Counted from the first letter of the stretch, positions 17,888 through 27,300 are shown. The stretch: DNA of 64,000 nt from CADEER01 sp965216585 (GCA_965216585.1 CBDCGC010000003.1:4588001-4652000); one strand, 5' to 3'. A program made the numbers and translations. Notes: generated by a model not told the origin, from the sequence alone.

Positions 17888-18658
17888 TCAGTCGATCAGG
17901 CGGCGCCAGGAGGCGCGGGTGAACTCTCGGTGCAGGGTCTGGATGTGAGACACTGAGATTTCTTTCGGGCACACGGCTTCGCATTCGCCTTCGTTGGAGC
18001 AGGGGCCGAAGCCTTCCTCTTCCATCTGCTCGACCATGGCGAAGACGCGGCGGTTGCGCTCCGGTTGGCCCTGCGGCAGCAGCGACATTTGCGTGACCTT
18101 GGCGCCGACGAAGAGAGATGCCGAGGCGTTCTTGCACGCCGCCACGCAGGCGCCGCAGCCGATACAGGCGGCGGCGTCCATGGCGCGATCGGCGTTGCCC
18201 TTGGGAATCAGCATCTCGTTGGCGTCGACGGCGCTGCCGGTGTCGATCGAGACGTAGCCGCCAGCCGACTGGATGCGGTCGAAGGCGGAGCGGTCGACGA
18301 CGAGATCCTTGACGACGGGAAACGCGGCGGCGCGCCAGGGTTCGACGGTGACCGTATCGCCGTCGTTGAAGTGGCGCATGAAGAGTTGGCACGCCGTCGT
18401 CGCGCTCTGCGGGCCGTGTGCGACACCACTGATGACCATGCCGCAGGAACCGCAAATGCCTTCGCGACAGTCGGAGTCGAAGGCGATGGGATCGATGCCC
18501 TGCTTGACGAGATCGTCGTTGACGACGTCGAGCAGCTCGAGAAAGGACATGTCGGGCGAGACGTTGCGCGCCGTGTATTCGACCAGATCGCCGCCGCTTT
18601 CGCGGTTGGGTTGACGCCATACGCGAAGCTTGATCGTCATCGACTCCATCTTCGTCAC
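17888..18658 (-). CDS. sdhB: Succinate dehydrogenase/fumarate reductase iron-sulfur subunit
   Basis: 256 aa electron-transfer subunit of complex II. The plant-type [2Fe-2S] site is in CREGICGSCGM with a later Cys. CIGCGACVAAC binds [4Fe-4S], and CSNEGECEAVCPKEIS carries the [3Fe-4S] cluster. It passes electrons from SdhA flavin to the membrane anchor. It is the last gene of the sdhCAB operon, two bases after sdhA. The GTG start at 18658 is the longest; ATGs at 18649 and 18640 are equally plausible and would remove three or six residues. Confidence 0.95.
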   Translation of the reverse strand: MTKMESMTIKLRVWRQPNRESGGDLVEYTARNVSPDMSFLELLDVVNDDLVKQGIDPIAFDSDCREGICGSCGMVISGVAHGPQSATTACQLFMRHFNDGDTVTVEPWRAAAFPVVKDLVVDRSAFDRIQSAGGYVSIDTGSAVDANEMLIPKGNADRAMDAAACIGCGACVAACKNASASLFVGAKVTQMSLLPQGQPERNRRVFAMVEQMEEEGFGPCSNEGECEAVCPKEISVSHIQTLHREFTRASWRRLID

Positions 18659-18660
18659 CC

Positions 18661-20574
18661 TTACTTGTAGCTGCGCTGTTTCACTTCGGCGAAGTCGAAG
18701 GTCAGCGCTTCCTCGTGCAGTGTCGGTTCCCCGTCACCGTTGTATTGCCAGGCGGCGACGTAGGAGTAGCGTTCGTCGTCGCGCTTGGCCTCACCCTCGT
18801 CGGTTTGGCTCTCCTCGCGGAAGTGGCCACCGCAGGACTCGCCGCGGTGCAGGGCGTCGCGGATGAGCAGCTCGGCGAACTCGAGATAGTCGGCGACGCG
18901 CAGGCCGTGTTCGAGGTTCTTGTTGAGATCATCCGCCGCACCGGCGACTTTGACGTCGCGCCAGAACTCTTGGCGCAGCGTCCGCACCTCCTCGAGCGCT
19001 TCTTTCAAACCCTGCTCGTTGCGCGACATGCCGACCTTGTTCCACATGATCTTGCCGAGGTCGCGGTGGAATTCGAGAACGGTTTTCGTCCCGTCGACGG
19101 CGAGAATCGAGTCGATACGCTGGCGGACTTCTTTCTCCGCTTCGTCGAAGGCGGCGTGGTCGGTGGCCACCGGACCGTTCTCGGCGTTGGCCAGGTAGTG
19201 GGCAACCGTGTAGGGGGCGACGAAGTAGCCGTCGGCGAGCCCTTGCATGAGCGCGCTGGCGCCGAGACGGTTGGCACCGTGGTCGGAAAAGTTGGCTTCG
19301 CCGAGAACGTGCAGCCCGGGTAGGTTGCTCATCAAGTTGTAGTCCACCCAGAGGCCGCCCATGACGTAGTGAACGGCCGGGTAGATGCGCATCGCCTTTT
19401 CGACGTAGACGTCGTCGCCGGTGATGCGTTCGTACATCTGAAAGAGATTGCCGTAGCGCTCGGCGATGACCTTGGCGCCGTGGCGCTCGATGGCGTCGGA
19501 GAAATCCAGGTAGACGGCACGGCCGGTGGCGCCGACGCCGCGCCCCTCGTCGCACACCGACTTGGCGTTGCGCGAAGCGACGTCGCGCGGCACCAGGTTG
19601 CCGAAGCTCGGATACTTGCGCTCGAGAAAGTAGTCGCGCTCGGCCTCGGGAATCTGCTGCGGCGAGCGCTCGTCGCCTTTCTCTTTCGGCACCCAGACCC
19701 GGCCATCGTTGCGCAGGCTCTCGCTCATCAGCGTCAGCTTGGACTGAAATTCGTCGCTCTGCGGGATGCAGGTCGGGTGGATCTGTACGTAGCAAGGGTT
19801 GGCCATGTAGGCGCCGCGCTTGGCGCAGCGCCAGGCCGCCGTGACGTTGGAGTTGCCGGCGTTGGTCGACAAGAAATAGATGTTGCCGTAGCCACCGGTG
19901 CAGAGCAGCACGGTGTCGGCGGCGTAGCGCTCGAGCTCGCCGGTTTCCAGGTTGCGCGTGATGATGCCGCGCGCCGCGCCGTCGACGAGAACCAGATCGA
20001 GCATCTCGCGCCGCGTGTACATCTGGACCTGGCCGCGTTCGACCTGCCGCATCAGCGACCCATAGGCGCCGAGCAGGAGCTGCTGGCCGGTCTGACCGCG
20101 CGCGTAGAAGGTGCGCGACACCTGCGCACCGCCGAACGAGCGGTTGGCCAAGGTGCCGCCGTACTCGCGGGCAAACGGCACTCCCTGCGCCGCACACTGA
20201 TCGATGATGTCGGCACTGACCTCGGCCAGGCGGTAGACGTTGGCCTCGCGGGCGCGGTAGTCGCCGCCCTTGATGGTGTCATAGAACAGTCGATAGACCG
20301 AATCGCCGTCGTTCTTGTAGTTCTTGGCGGCGTTGATTCCCCCTTGTGCGGCAATGCTGTGCGAGCGTCGCGGACTGTCGAGGATGGTGAAGGCGAGGAC
20401 GTTGTAGCCCATCTCGCCCATCGTCGCCGCCGCCGACGCCCCGGCCAGGCCGGTGCCGACGACGATGACCGTGTGCTTGCGCCGGTTGGCCGGCGCGACC
20501 AGGCTCATCTCGAACTTGTGCCGCTCCCACTTGGTCTCGAGCGGACCGGCGGGCACTCTTCCTTCTAGGGTCAC
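18661..20574 (-). CDS. sdhA: Succinate dehydrogenase/fumarate reductase flavoprotein subunit
   Basis: 637 aa catalytic subunit that oxidises succinate to fumarate (or the reverse). VIVVGTGLAGASAA is the FAD-binding dinucleotide fold. H72 in SHSIAAQGGIN is the covalent FAD site. The later YVMGGLWVDY, GEANFSDHGANRLGASALMQ and C-terminal helical domain are standard. The start is GTG 20574 overlapping the sdhC stop as GTGA, so translation is coupled. The sequence and C-A-B order resemble the type-B enzymes of delta/epsilon-proteobacteria and Bacteroidetes. Confidence 0.96.
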   Translation of the reverse strand: MTLEGRVPAGPLETKWERHKFEMSLVAPANRRKHTVIVVGTGLAGASAAATMGEMGYNVLAFTILDSPRRSHSIAAQGGINAAKNYKNDGDSVYRLFYDTIKGGDYRAREANVYRLAEVSADIIDQCAAQGVPFAREYGGTLANRSFGGAQVSRTFYARGQTGQQLLLGAYGSLMRQVERGQVQMYTRREMLDLVLVDGAARGIITRNLETGELERYAADTVLLCTGGYGNIYFLSTNAGNSNVTAAWRCAKRGAYMANPCYVQIHPTCIPQSDEFQSKLTLMSESLRNDGRVWVPKEKGDERSPQQIPEAERDYFLERKYPSFGNLVPRDVASRNAKSVCDEGRGVGATGRAVYLDFSDAIERHGAKVIAERYGNLFQMYERITGDDVYVEKAMRIYPAVHYVMGGLWVDYNLMSNLPGLHVLGEANFSDHGANRLGASALMQGLADGYFVAPYTVAHYLANAENGPVATDHAAFDEAEKEVRQRIDSILAVDGTKTVLEFHRDLGKIMWNKVGMSRNEQGLKEALEEVRTLRQEFWRDVKVAGAADDLNKNLEHGLRVADYLEFAELLIRDALHRGESCGGHFREESQTDEGEAKRDDERYSYVAAWQYNGDGEPTLHEEALTFDFAEVKQRSYK

Positions 20575-21233
20575 TGTCCGCCTCCCATCATGAACACCGC
20601 GATCGGAATGACCAGGAAACCGCCGGCGAGCAACACCGCGATGACTTGCCCGGCGCGGCGCAGCTCTTTCTTGTGGGTGATGCCGAGAGACTCGAGGGCC
20701 GAGCCGAAACCGTGCCAGAGGTGGAACCCGAGGATCGCCATGGCGACGACGTAGAAGCCCACGAGCATGGGGTTTTGAAACTCTTCGACGACCAGGCGGT
20801 GCAGATCGCGGATACCGCCGGCGCCTTCGTAGTAGGTGCCGAACTTGAACCCGATGATGTGCAGCGGCACGAAGAGCAGGAAGAAGACGCCGCTGAAGAT
20901 CATCGTGGCCGAGGCAAAGCTCTTGTTGCTTGCGCCGCCGGCCCAGCGGTCCTCTCGGTATCCCTGCGGTCGCGCCGCGCGGCCTTTCACGGTCACCAAG
21001 ATGCCGGAGACCAAGTGGAGGATGAAGAGCGCCAGCAGTCCCGCCTCGGCGAGATAGATGAGCGGGTTGGAAGTGAGGGCGTGGCTGTATTCGTTGTACG
21101 CTTCGGCGTCGACCAGGATGAGCAGATTGGCGGCCAGATGGGTGACCAGGAAGAGCAAGAGCAGCAAGCCGGTCAGAGCCATGGCTACCTTGCGCCCGAT
21201 CGACGAAGTCAGAAAGCTCGCAACCGCGGACAT
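20571..21233 (-). CDS. sdhC: Succinate dehydrogenase cytochrome b membrane anchor (type B, single subunit)
   Basis: 220 aa with five predicted membrane helices. Histidines occur in helices at LFLVTHLAANL, LFILHLVSGILV, FVPLHIIGF and GFHLWHGFGSAL, consistent with a di-heme b558-type anchor and quinone exchange. ATG 21233 is chosen because AAGGAGGGGG sits about six bases upstream; the frame runs to 21278 but adds only a non-conserved extension. It is the first gene of the operon. A single anchor with no SdhD indicates the type-B organisation. Confidence 0.93.
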   Translation of the reverse strand: MSAVASFLTSSIGRKVAMALTGLLLLLFLVTHLAANLLILVDAEAYNEYSHALTSNPLIYLAEAGLLALFILHLVSGILVTVKGRAARPQGYREDRWAGGASNKSFASATMIFSGVFFLLFVPLHIIGFKFGTYYEGAGGIRDLHRLVVEEFQNPMLVGFYVVAMAILGFHLWHGFGSALESLGITHKKELRRAGQVIAVLLAGGFLVIPIAVFMMGGGQ

Positions 21234-21392
21234 CTCAACCCCCTCCTTTCTCGTTGCCACCGGTTTGGCCGCGGGCAAATGCTACCATTCGCCATACTAA
21301 TGCCACTCGGATCTCGGCTTCACTTCGCCTAAAAATACCGCCCGCACTGGATTTATCAAGCACGCCAACCTCGTCGCCGAGTTCTCTGCCGA

Positions 21393-21740
21393 CTACGCGC
21401 GGATCAGCTGTTGAAAGAGCTCGGCTTGCGGTCGGTCGAGTGTCAGCAGGTGGCGAGTGTGCAACAGCGCGGAGAAGATGAGGTGAGCGTCTACCCACCC
21501 GATTCCTCGTACCGGCTTGGACAGCGTGCGAAAGAAATCGGCGACTTCCGCGTGGGGCTCGACCGGCAACATTTCCACCCCGGCGAGGATTTGATCGGTG
21601 GGTGCGCCGGCAAGGAGAAGCTCTCCTTCGACGAATGGATGGCTGGCCACGTCACCGCCTTCGAGGGCGGCAATCAACTCCCGGTGGCCGCCCTTCGTCT
21701 TCAGGTGCGCCACCCATATCGACGTATCAGCGAGGATCAC
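21393..21740 (-). CDS. vapC: PIN-domain ribonuclease toxin (VapC-like)
   Basis: 115 aa, a compact PIN domain. Acidic residues fit the magnesium site: D5 in MILADTS, E38/E40 in FVEGELLL, D84 in GIGWVDAHLI and D102 in LLTLDRP. VapC toxins cut tRNA or rRNA when free of antitoxin. Its ATG overlaps the stop of the antitoxin gene (ATGA), the usual antitoxin-first arrangement. The pair lies between sdhC and a peroxidase gene, unrelated to either. It could be active or a remnant; the reading frame is intact. Confidence 0.88.
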   Translation of the reverse strand: MILADTSIWVAHLKTKGGHRELIAALEGGDVASHPFVEGELLLAGAPTDQILAGVEMLPVEPHAEVADFFRTLSKPVRGIGWVDAHLIFSALLHTRHLLTLDRPQAELFQQLIRA

Positions 21741-21949
21741 CGCGCTTTGGAATTGCCCCGGCTCATGCGACGCCGTGGCGGCATCTCGATGTCTGGCATC
21801 GATCCACCCAGCGCAATCGCTCGCCGGCGCGCGGCGTTGTCTATCAAGGCCCTGAGCCCGCGCTCGACGAGTGCTTTGTTGGTCGTCGCACCAGACACTC
21901 GCCGGGCCTCTTGCCAGAGCTCATCGTCAACGCTGATCGTGGTCCGCAT
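21737..21949 (-). CDS. vapB: Ribbon-helix-helix antitoxin (VapB-like)
   Basis: 70 aa. MRTTISVDDELWQEARRVSG is an RHH/MetJ-Arc beta strand and helix for DNA binding, followed by TNKALVERGLRALID. The Arg/Pro-rich C-terminal tail (PPRRRMSRG) would be the toxin-binding part. It overlaps vapC by four bases. The region just upstream contains an 8-bp palindrome, GATATATC (21962-21969), a possible autoregulatory site. Confidence 0.85.
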   Translation of the reverse strand: MRTTISVDDELWQEARRVSGATTNKALVERGLRALIDNAARRRAIALGGSMPDIEMPPRRRMSRGNSKAR

Positions 21950-22077
21950 GGCATCAGAATAGATATATCAAGGCATCACTACAAGTGCCTCTCTTGCTCT
22001 GTTTCCGTTGCTCGCCCGGGACCTGCGGTTGCCTGCATGGCGGTCTCACCGTATTCTCCGCTCCCCGGAGGTCGGAC

Positions 22078-23163
22078 ATGGCGAAACAGGTTGGCAAGAG
22101 CAGGGGAAATGTAGTCATGTGCAGTGTCGCGGCGGGTTTCATTGGCCTGGCGCTCGCGTTGGCCGTGGCCGCTGAGGCGGAACCGGCGAAGCGCGAGAAG
22201 GTGACGTCGGGGTCGTGGTCAATGACCCTGCCGCTCGGCTTGCAGGCCGACGCCGCGTACATTCCGGAAGAAAATCCGATGAACGAAGGCAAGGTGGAGC
22301 TCGGCCGGCTACTCTACTTCGACCCGCGTCTATCGAAGGACGACACCATCGCCTGTGCGAGCTGTCACATCCCGCACCACGGTTTCACGGATCCGGCGCG
22401 CTTTTCCGCCGGCGTCGGTGGTGCCCTCGGCGGTCGCAACAGCCCGACGGTGCTCAACCGATTGTTCTCGGCCGAGCAGTTCTGGGACGGTCGCGCCGCC
22501 GACCTCGAAGCGCAGGCCAAGGGTCCGTTGGTCAACCCGGTCGAAATGAAGATGCCGTCGCATGGCGTCGTCGTCGAAGTCGTCAAGGCGATCGAAGGCT
22601 ACGCGCCGCACTTCGCCATGGCGTTTGGCGATACCAAGATCGACATCGATCGCATCGCCAAGGCGATCGCCGCCTACGAGCGCACCGTCGTCACCGGCAA
22701 CAGCGCCTACGACCGTTACCAGGGCGGCGACAAAGACGCGATGAGCGCGTCGGCGATCCGCGGCATGGAGCTCTTCAACGGCAAGGCCAATTGCGTTGCT
22801 TGTCACGCGAGCTTCAATTTCACCGATGAGAACTATCGCAACATTGGCGTCGGCATGGATGCCGCCGAGCCCGATCTCGGTCGATATGCGGTGACGAAGA
22901 AGGAAGAGGACAAGGGCGCCTTCAAGACGCCGACGCTGCGCAACGTCGCCCTGACGGCGCCGTATATGCACGATGGCAGCGAGGCGACGTTGCTCGATGT
23001 CATTGACTTCTACGACCGGGGTGGGGTCGAGAATCCGCAACTGTCGGCGGACATCAAGCCGCTCCATCTGACGTCAAAAGAGAAGTACGATCTGATCGAG
23101 TTCATGCATGCCCTGTCGGGAGAGGTCACCAACGCCGCTCCGCCGGAAGCGTTGCCCGAATAG
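22078..23163 (+). CDS. Di-heme cytochrome c peroxidase (MauG/CcpA family)
   Basis: 361 aa from ATG 22078, preceded by GGAGG. The signal peptide ends around LALAVAAEAEP. Two heme sites, CASCH (after LGRLLYFDPRLSKDDTIA) and CVACH (before ASFNFTDENYRN), define the di-heme family. NSPTVLNRLFSAEQFWDGRA and FKTPTLRNVALTAPYMHDGS are conserved segments. These periplasmic enzymes reduce hydrogen peroxide or perform long-range protein oxidation. This one has the short peroxidase-like architecture without extra domains. Another family member, with a calcium-loop tail, lies at 33191-34594. Confidence 0.93.
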   Translation: MAKQVGKSRGNVVMCSVAAGFIGLALALAVAAEAEPAKREKVTSGSWSMTLPLGLQADAAYIPEENPMNEGKVELGRLLYFDPRLSKDDTIACASCHIPHHGFTDPARFSAGVGGALGGRNSPTVLNRLFSAEQFWDGRAADLEAQAKGPLVNPVEMKMPSHGVVVEVVKAIEGYAPHFAMAFGDTKIDIDRIAKAIAAYERTVVTGNSAYDRYQGGDKDAMSASAIRGMELFNGKANCVACHASFNFTDENYRNIGVGMDAAEPDLGRYAVTKKEEDKGAFKTPTLRNVALTAPYMHDGSEATLLDVIDFYDRGGVENPQLSADIKPLHLTSKEKYDLIEFMHALSGEVTNAAPPEALPE

Positions 23164-23194
23164 AATGCCGGACGCGTCACACTAGCCGACCGCC

Positions 23195-24592
23195 ATGTCG
23201 GAGAGCTACGACGTCGTCGTCATCGGTGGCGGCCCCGGTGGTTATACGGCGGCGATCCGCGCGCGCCAGCTCGGCCTGCGCTGTGTGCTGGTCGAGCGAG
23301 CCGAGCTGGGTGGCATTTGTCTGAACTGGGGTTGTATTCCGACCAAGGCGTTGCTGCACGCAGCCGAAGTGAAGCACGCCGCCGAGGGGATGCGTTCTCT
23401 CGGCCTGACCACCCAGTCGGTCGACGTCGACCTCGCCAAGGTGGTGCAGCGCTCGCGTCGCGTGGCGCAGCGTCTGGTCAAGGGTGTCGGCTTCTTGATG
23501 AAGAAGAACGGCGTCGACGTCGTCGCCGGCAGGGCGCGGTTGGCCGGTGCCGGTAGGGTCGCCGTGGCGACGCCGGACGGCGAGGTGGAGCTGGCGGCGG
23601 CGCACATCATCCTCGCGACCGGAGCGCGTGCGCGCGGGCTCGCCGGTCTCGAATGCGACGGCGATAGGGTTCTCACCTATCGCGAAGCGATGATCCCGAA
23701 AACCCTGCCGCGCTCTCTGATGGTCGTCGGCGCCGGCGCCATCGGTATTGAGTTCGCCAGCTTCTACGCAGATCTCGGTACCGAGGTGACGGTCGTCGAA
23801 ATGGCCGAACGCATACTGCCGCAGGAAGATGCGGAGATCGCCGACGCGGCGCGCACCGCCTTCGAAAGACGCGGCCTGCACATCCACAGCGGTGCGACGG
23901 TGGCTTCGGTCAGCCGCGGCGATGACGAGTTGACGGCGATCCTCGAGCTCGGCGGCGGTCGAGAGCTACCCTTGAGCGTCGACCGAGCTCTGGTGGCGAT
24001 CGGTATCACCGGCAACGTCGAGGACCTGGGTCTCGAAGGCACGGGTGTCGTCGTCGAGCGCGGGCACGTCGTCGTCGACGGGGAGTTGCGCACGGGTGAG
24101 AGCGGCGTGTATGCGATCGGTGATTTGGCAGGTCCACCGTGGCTGGCGCACAAGGCGAGTCACGAAGCCGTCGCGTGTGTCGAGAGCATTGCCGGAGTAG
24201 CGCACGCCCAGCCGCTCGACGCGACACGCATACCGGCGTGCACCTACTCGCGGCCGCAGGTTGCCAGCGTCGGCCTGACGGAAGAACGGGCACGTGCGGC
24301 GGGTCACGAGATCCGCGTCGGTCGCTTTCCGTTTCAGGCCAACGGCAAAGCGCTCGCCATCGACGAGCGCAGCGGCCTGGTCAAAACGATCGTCGACGCC
24401 ACCAGCGGCGAAATCCTCGGTGCGCACATGATCGGTACCGGTGTCACCGAGCTGATCCACGGTTTCGCCGTAGCGCGGTCATTGGAAGCGACCGATGTCG
24501 ACCTCGCCGGAGTGGTGTTTCCACACCCGACACTGTCGGAGATGATGCACGAGTCCATCCTCGACGCAGCCGACCGCGCCTTGAACAAGTGA
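23195..24592 (+). CDS. lpdA: Dihydrolipoamide dehydrogenase (E3)
   Basis: 465 aa flavoprotein that reoxidises dihydrolipoyl groups of 2-oxoacid dehydrogenase or glycine-cleavage complexes using NAD. VVIGGGPGGYTAAIRA binds FAD. The redox disulfide is C42/C47 in GGICLNWGCIPTKALL. VVGAGAIGIEFASFYADLG is the NAD fold, and the C-terminal HPTLSEMMHE supplies H444/E449. Partner E1/E2 genes are not adjacent. It follows the peroxidase gene by 31 bases on the same strand. A repeat array begins ten bases after its stop. Confidence 0.95.
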   Translation: MSESYDVVVIGGGPGGYTAAIRARQLGLRCVLVERAELGGICLNWGCIPTKALLHAAEVKHAAEGMRSLGLTTQSVDVDLAKVVQRSRRVAQRLVKGVGFLMKKNGVDVVAGRARLAGAGRVAVATPDGEVELAAAHIILATGARARGLAGLECDGDRVLTYREAMIPKTLPRSLMVVGAGAIGIEFASFYADLGTEVTVVEMAERILPQEDAEIADAARTAFERRGLHIHSGATVASVSRGDDELTAILELGGGRELPLSVDRALVAIGITGNVEDLGLEGTGVVVERGHVVVDGELRTGESGVYAIGDLAGPPWLAHKASHEAVACVESIAGVAHAQPLDATRIPACTYSRPQVASVGLTEERARAAGHEIRVGRFPFQANGKALAIDERSGLVKTIVDATSGEILGAHMIGTGVTELIHGFAVARSLEATDVDLAGVVFPHPTLSEMMHESILDAADRALNK

Positions 24593-24602
24593 CGGTTCAT
24601 CA

Positions 24603-24947
24603 CCACGGAGATCCACGGAGAAAAACAAATCGAACCACGGAGTGCACGGAGATCCACGGAGAAAAACAAATCGAACCACAGAGTGCACGGAGATCCACGG
24701 AGAAGAACAAATCGAACCACAGAGTGCACGGAGATCCACGGAGAAAAACAAATCGAACCACAGAGTGCACGGAGATCCACGGAGAAGAACAAATCGAACC
24801 ACGGAGTGCACGGAGATCCACGGAGAAAAACAAATCGAACCACGGAGTGCACGGAGATCCACGGAGAAAAACAAATCGAACCACGGAGTGCACGGAGATC
24901 CACGGAGAAAAATGACACTGAACCACGGAGATCCACGGAGAAAGAAC
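24603..24947 (+). repeat. 41-bp tandem direct repeat array (CACGGAG family)
   Basis: A short first unit (24603-24634) is followed by six near-identical 41-bp units from 24635 to 24880, one 3'-diverged unit to about 24922 and a trailing partial copy. Each contains ccacRgagtgcacggaga then tccacggaga and AACAAATCGAA. Variation is limited to a few A/G positions. There are no unique spacers, so it is not CRISPR. The open frames read through it are by-products of the repeat. Similar CACGGAG/CACAGAG words are known as dispersed intergenic repeats in many environmental bacteria. Confidence 0.9.
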
Positions 24948-25026
24948 TTGGCGGTAGGCCAGTCAGGTCACCGTTCGGACAAAAGTCATCGGTAGCCCCC
25001 CATCGGGCGTCATCTCCGGATTTTCT

Positions 25027-25106
25027 CACCTCCGTGGTTGGAAGATCTGTTTTTCGTAGGTTCCAGAGTCTCCGCGGTTCCAGAAGTCCTTCTCCGTGGA
25101 ACTCCG
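25027..25106 (-). repeat. Degenerate inverted copies of the CACGGAG repeat (5' exon of intron)
   Basis: The + strand reads CTCCGTGGTTGGAAGATCTG, CTCCGCGGTTCC and TTCTCCGTGGAACTCCG, which are reverse complements of the upstream array unit with substitutions. The stretch 24948-25026 between the array and these copies has no recognisable gene. The group II intron begins immediately after, at 25107. Confidence 0.7.
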
Positions 25107-25526
25107 GTGCGCCAGGCGAAGTCTGGCCGATCTAGTAATCTGAAAGGAGGTTACCCTGTCAGTTGCTCGTACAACAGGAAGCGAACCGGACGTGGGTCGG
25201 AGTAATCCGGCTGGCGAAGCTCCGGGGAGCGAACGCGTGAGCCGTAGCGAAAGCGAACCCGAAGCGGCCTCGTTACACGAAGTGGAAGTGGCCAAGCTGC
25301 CGGAGTGTGTGAAGCCTGCCATCGGTGGTGAAGAAACGAGTGGGAGCAATCACCGGACTTCCCGGGGTGAAGGGGGACAGCGCGCGCGTAAAGATCGGTC
25401 AAGGAACCTGGGAGGCCCGAACGGACGGAGTGCTTGTGGCACTCAGCCTCGGTGGGGAAAATATAACCCATCGAAGGTGACCGTGTCGGGAGTCGGACCG
25501 GCTCGTAGTAGCGAGGAAGCGGAGTA

Positions 25527-27108
25527 ATGTCCGTGGAGCGAAGGGGCCGGACCAGTAGTGCGTCGACTGCAAGAAGAGGAGAGGCCCGCTTGGACGAGAG
25601 TCCCACTACGGCAAAGGAGCCTGAGAGGAAGCAGCCCAACCCAACAGGGGGACGCTACCGAATCGCAGGTTACGAGAAGCTCTCTCAACTGAGGCAGCGA
25701 CTAGGCCAGAAGGCCGAGCAGGAGCCGAGGTTTCGATTCTACACACTGTGGGATCGAGTCTATCGGAAGGACACGCTTGCGGCAGCCTACGCGCAGGTGA
25801 GCAGAAACGGCGGAGCACCCGGAGTAGATGGAGTCACGATCGAGATGATCGAGGCGACCGATGCCGGGTACGAAGCATTCCTCGAAGAGATCGGGGAGGA
25901 TCTGCGCACCAAGAAGTACAAGCCGCAGGCAGTACGTCGCGTCAACATACCAAAACCCAACGGGGAGACACGCCCCCTGGGGATACCAACAGTGAGAGAT
26001 CGTGTGGTGCAAACAGCCATGCTGCTCGTCCTGGAGCCGATATTCGAGGCGGACTTCGAGCCGTGCTCCTACGGGTTTCGACCCGGAAGATCGGCCCACC
26101 AGGCACTGAAGGAGATCCGGGGACACCTGCGGGCGGGGTATCAGGCAGTGTATGATGCGGACCTCAAAGGGTACTTCGATTCGATTCCGCATGACCAGCT
26201 CATGAAGTGCATCCAGATGCGAATCAGCGACCGAACGGTTCTGAGGGTGATACGGATGTGGTTGAAGGCGGTGGTGGTGGAGCCCGACCCCAAGGGGCGG
26301 GGGAAAGTGCGCAAACGCCGCTCAAAGAAGGGAACACCGCAGGGTGGGGTGATTTCGCCGCTGCTGGCGAATATCTACCTGCACTGGTTCGACAAGGTGT
26401 TCCACCGAGCCGATGGGCCGGCGCAGTGGGCAGATGCGAAGTTGGTGCGTTACGCCGATGACTTCGTGGTGATGGCCCGAGAGATCGAGCCACAGCTCAC
26501 AGCATTCATCGAGGAGAAGATCGAACGATGGTTGGGGTTGGAGATCAACCGGGAGAAGACCCGAGTGGTCTGCCTGAGAGAACAAGGAGCGAGCCTGGAC
26601 TTTCTGGGGTATACGTACAGCTACCACCGAGACATTCGAGGGGGTAGGCACCGGCAGCTACCACCGAGACATTCGAGGGGGTAGGCACCGGCAGCTACCA
26701 CCGAGACATTCGAGGGGGTAGGCACCGGCAGCTACCACCGAGACATTCGAGGGGGTAGGCACCGGCAGCTACCACCGAGACATTCGAGGGGGTAGGCACC
26801 GGTACCTGCACATGGGGCCGTCGAACAAAGCGATGGCGCGGGAGAGGGAGCGGCTGCGGGAGCTGACCAGCAGCCGGCTGTGCTTCCAGCCCCTGCCAAC
26901 GATGATCGACCGGCTCAACGTGCACCTGCGAGGATGGGCAAACTACTTCTGCCTTGGACAGCCACGACGGTATCACCGAGCGATCAACGCGTATGTTCGA
27001 AACCGTCTCCATTTGCATCTGAGACGGCGCAGCCAGCGGCCCTTTCGACCGCCAGAAGGGACGTCTACATACCGACATCTCCAGAAGCAAGGACTTGTCT
27101 ATCTATGA
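25527..27108 (+). pseudogene. Group II intron reverse transcriptase/maturase, frameshifted
   Basis: The first open part (25527-26684) holds the RT domain: GAPGVDGVTIEMIEA, IPKPNGETRPLGIPTVRDR, YGFRPGRSAHQA, GTPQGGVISPLLANIYL and the catalytic YADD in RYADDFVVMA. The maturase (X) domain resumes in another frame from about 26807 (MGPSNKAMARERERL, HLRGWANYFCLG) to 27108. Between them a 37-bp unit is present five times. Collapsing to one copy restores a continuous frame through YSYHRDIRGGRHRYLHMGPS. The four extra copies add 148 bases, and the second copy reads into a TAG. No HNH endonuclease domain is seen at the end. Confidence 0.9.
26621..26805 (+). repeat. 37-bp tandem repeat, five copies, inside the RT gene
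   Basis: Copies start at 26621, 26658, 26695, 26732 and 26769. The first four are identical; the last differs only in its final five bases (ggtac for ggcag). A 37-bp unit is not a multiple of three, so each extra copy shifts the frame. The identity points to a recent expansion by slippage or unequal recombination, or to an assembly artefact. Confidence 0.95.
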
Positions 27109-27157
27109 GACACCGCGCAACTGTCTGTGCATACCTTCACGCGACAGCTACTGGGCA

Positions 27158-27259
<102 letters not shown>

Positions 27260-27300
27260 TGCCTCCGTGGTTGAAGATCTTCTCTCCGTGGACCTCGGTG
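27260..27300 (-). repeat. CACGGAG-family repeat remnant (3' exon of intron)
   Basis: The sequence after the intron (TGCCTCCGTGGTTGAAGATC then TTCTCTCCGTGGACC) is the continuation of the repeat copy interrupted at 25106. It also resembles 25027-25050. The rest of the gap to 27351 holds no gene. Confidence 0.7.

Noticed and set aside
14616..18620. A 1334-codon open frame on the minus strand
   Set aside because: It runs antisense through the beta-helix gene and sdhB with Arg/His/Arg-rich composition; only the rhomboid part up to 15461 has family motifs.
19369..20568. Long frame opposite sdhA
   Set aside because: Low-complexity Val/Ala/Asp pattern typical of antisense to a GC-rich gene.
24603..24947. 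CRISPR-like array
   Set aside because: The units are contiguous with no unique spacers and no cas genes.
24479..25029. Open frames on both strands through the repeat array
   Set aside because: They exist only because the repeat unit lacks stops in several frames; the predicted proteins are pure 41-bp repeat translations.
26621..26805. CRISPR-like 37-bp array
   Set aside because: The copies abut exactly with no spacers and lie inside the RT coding sequence.
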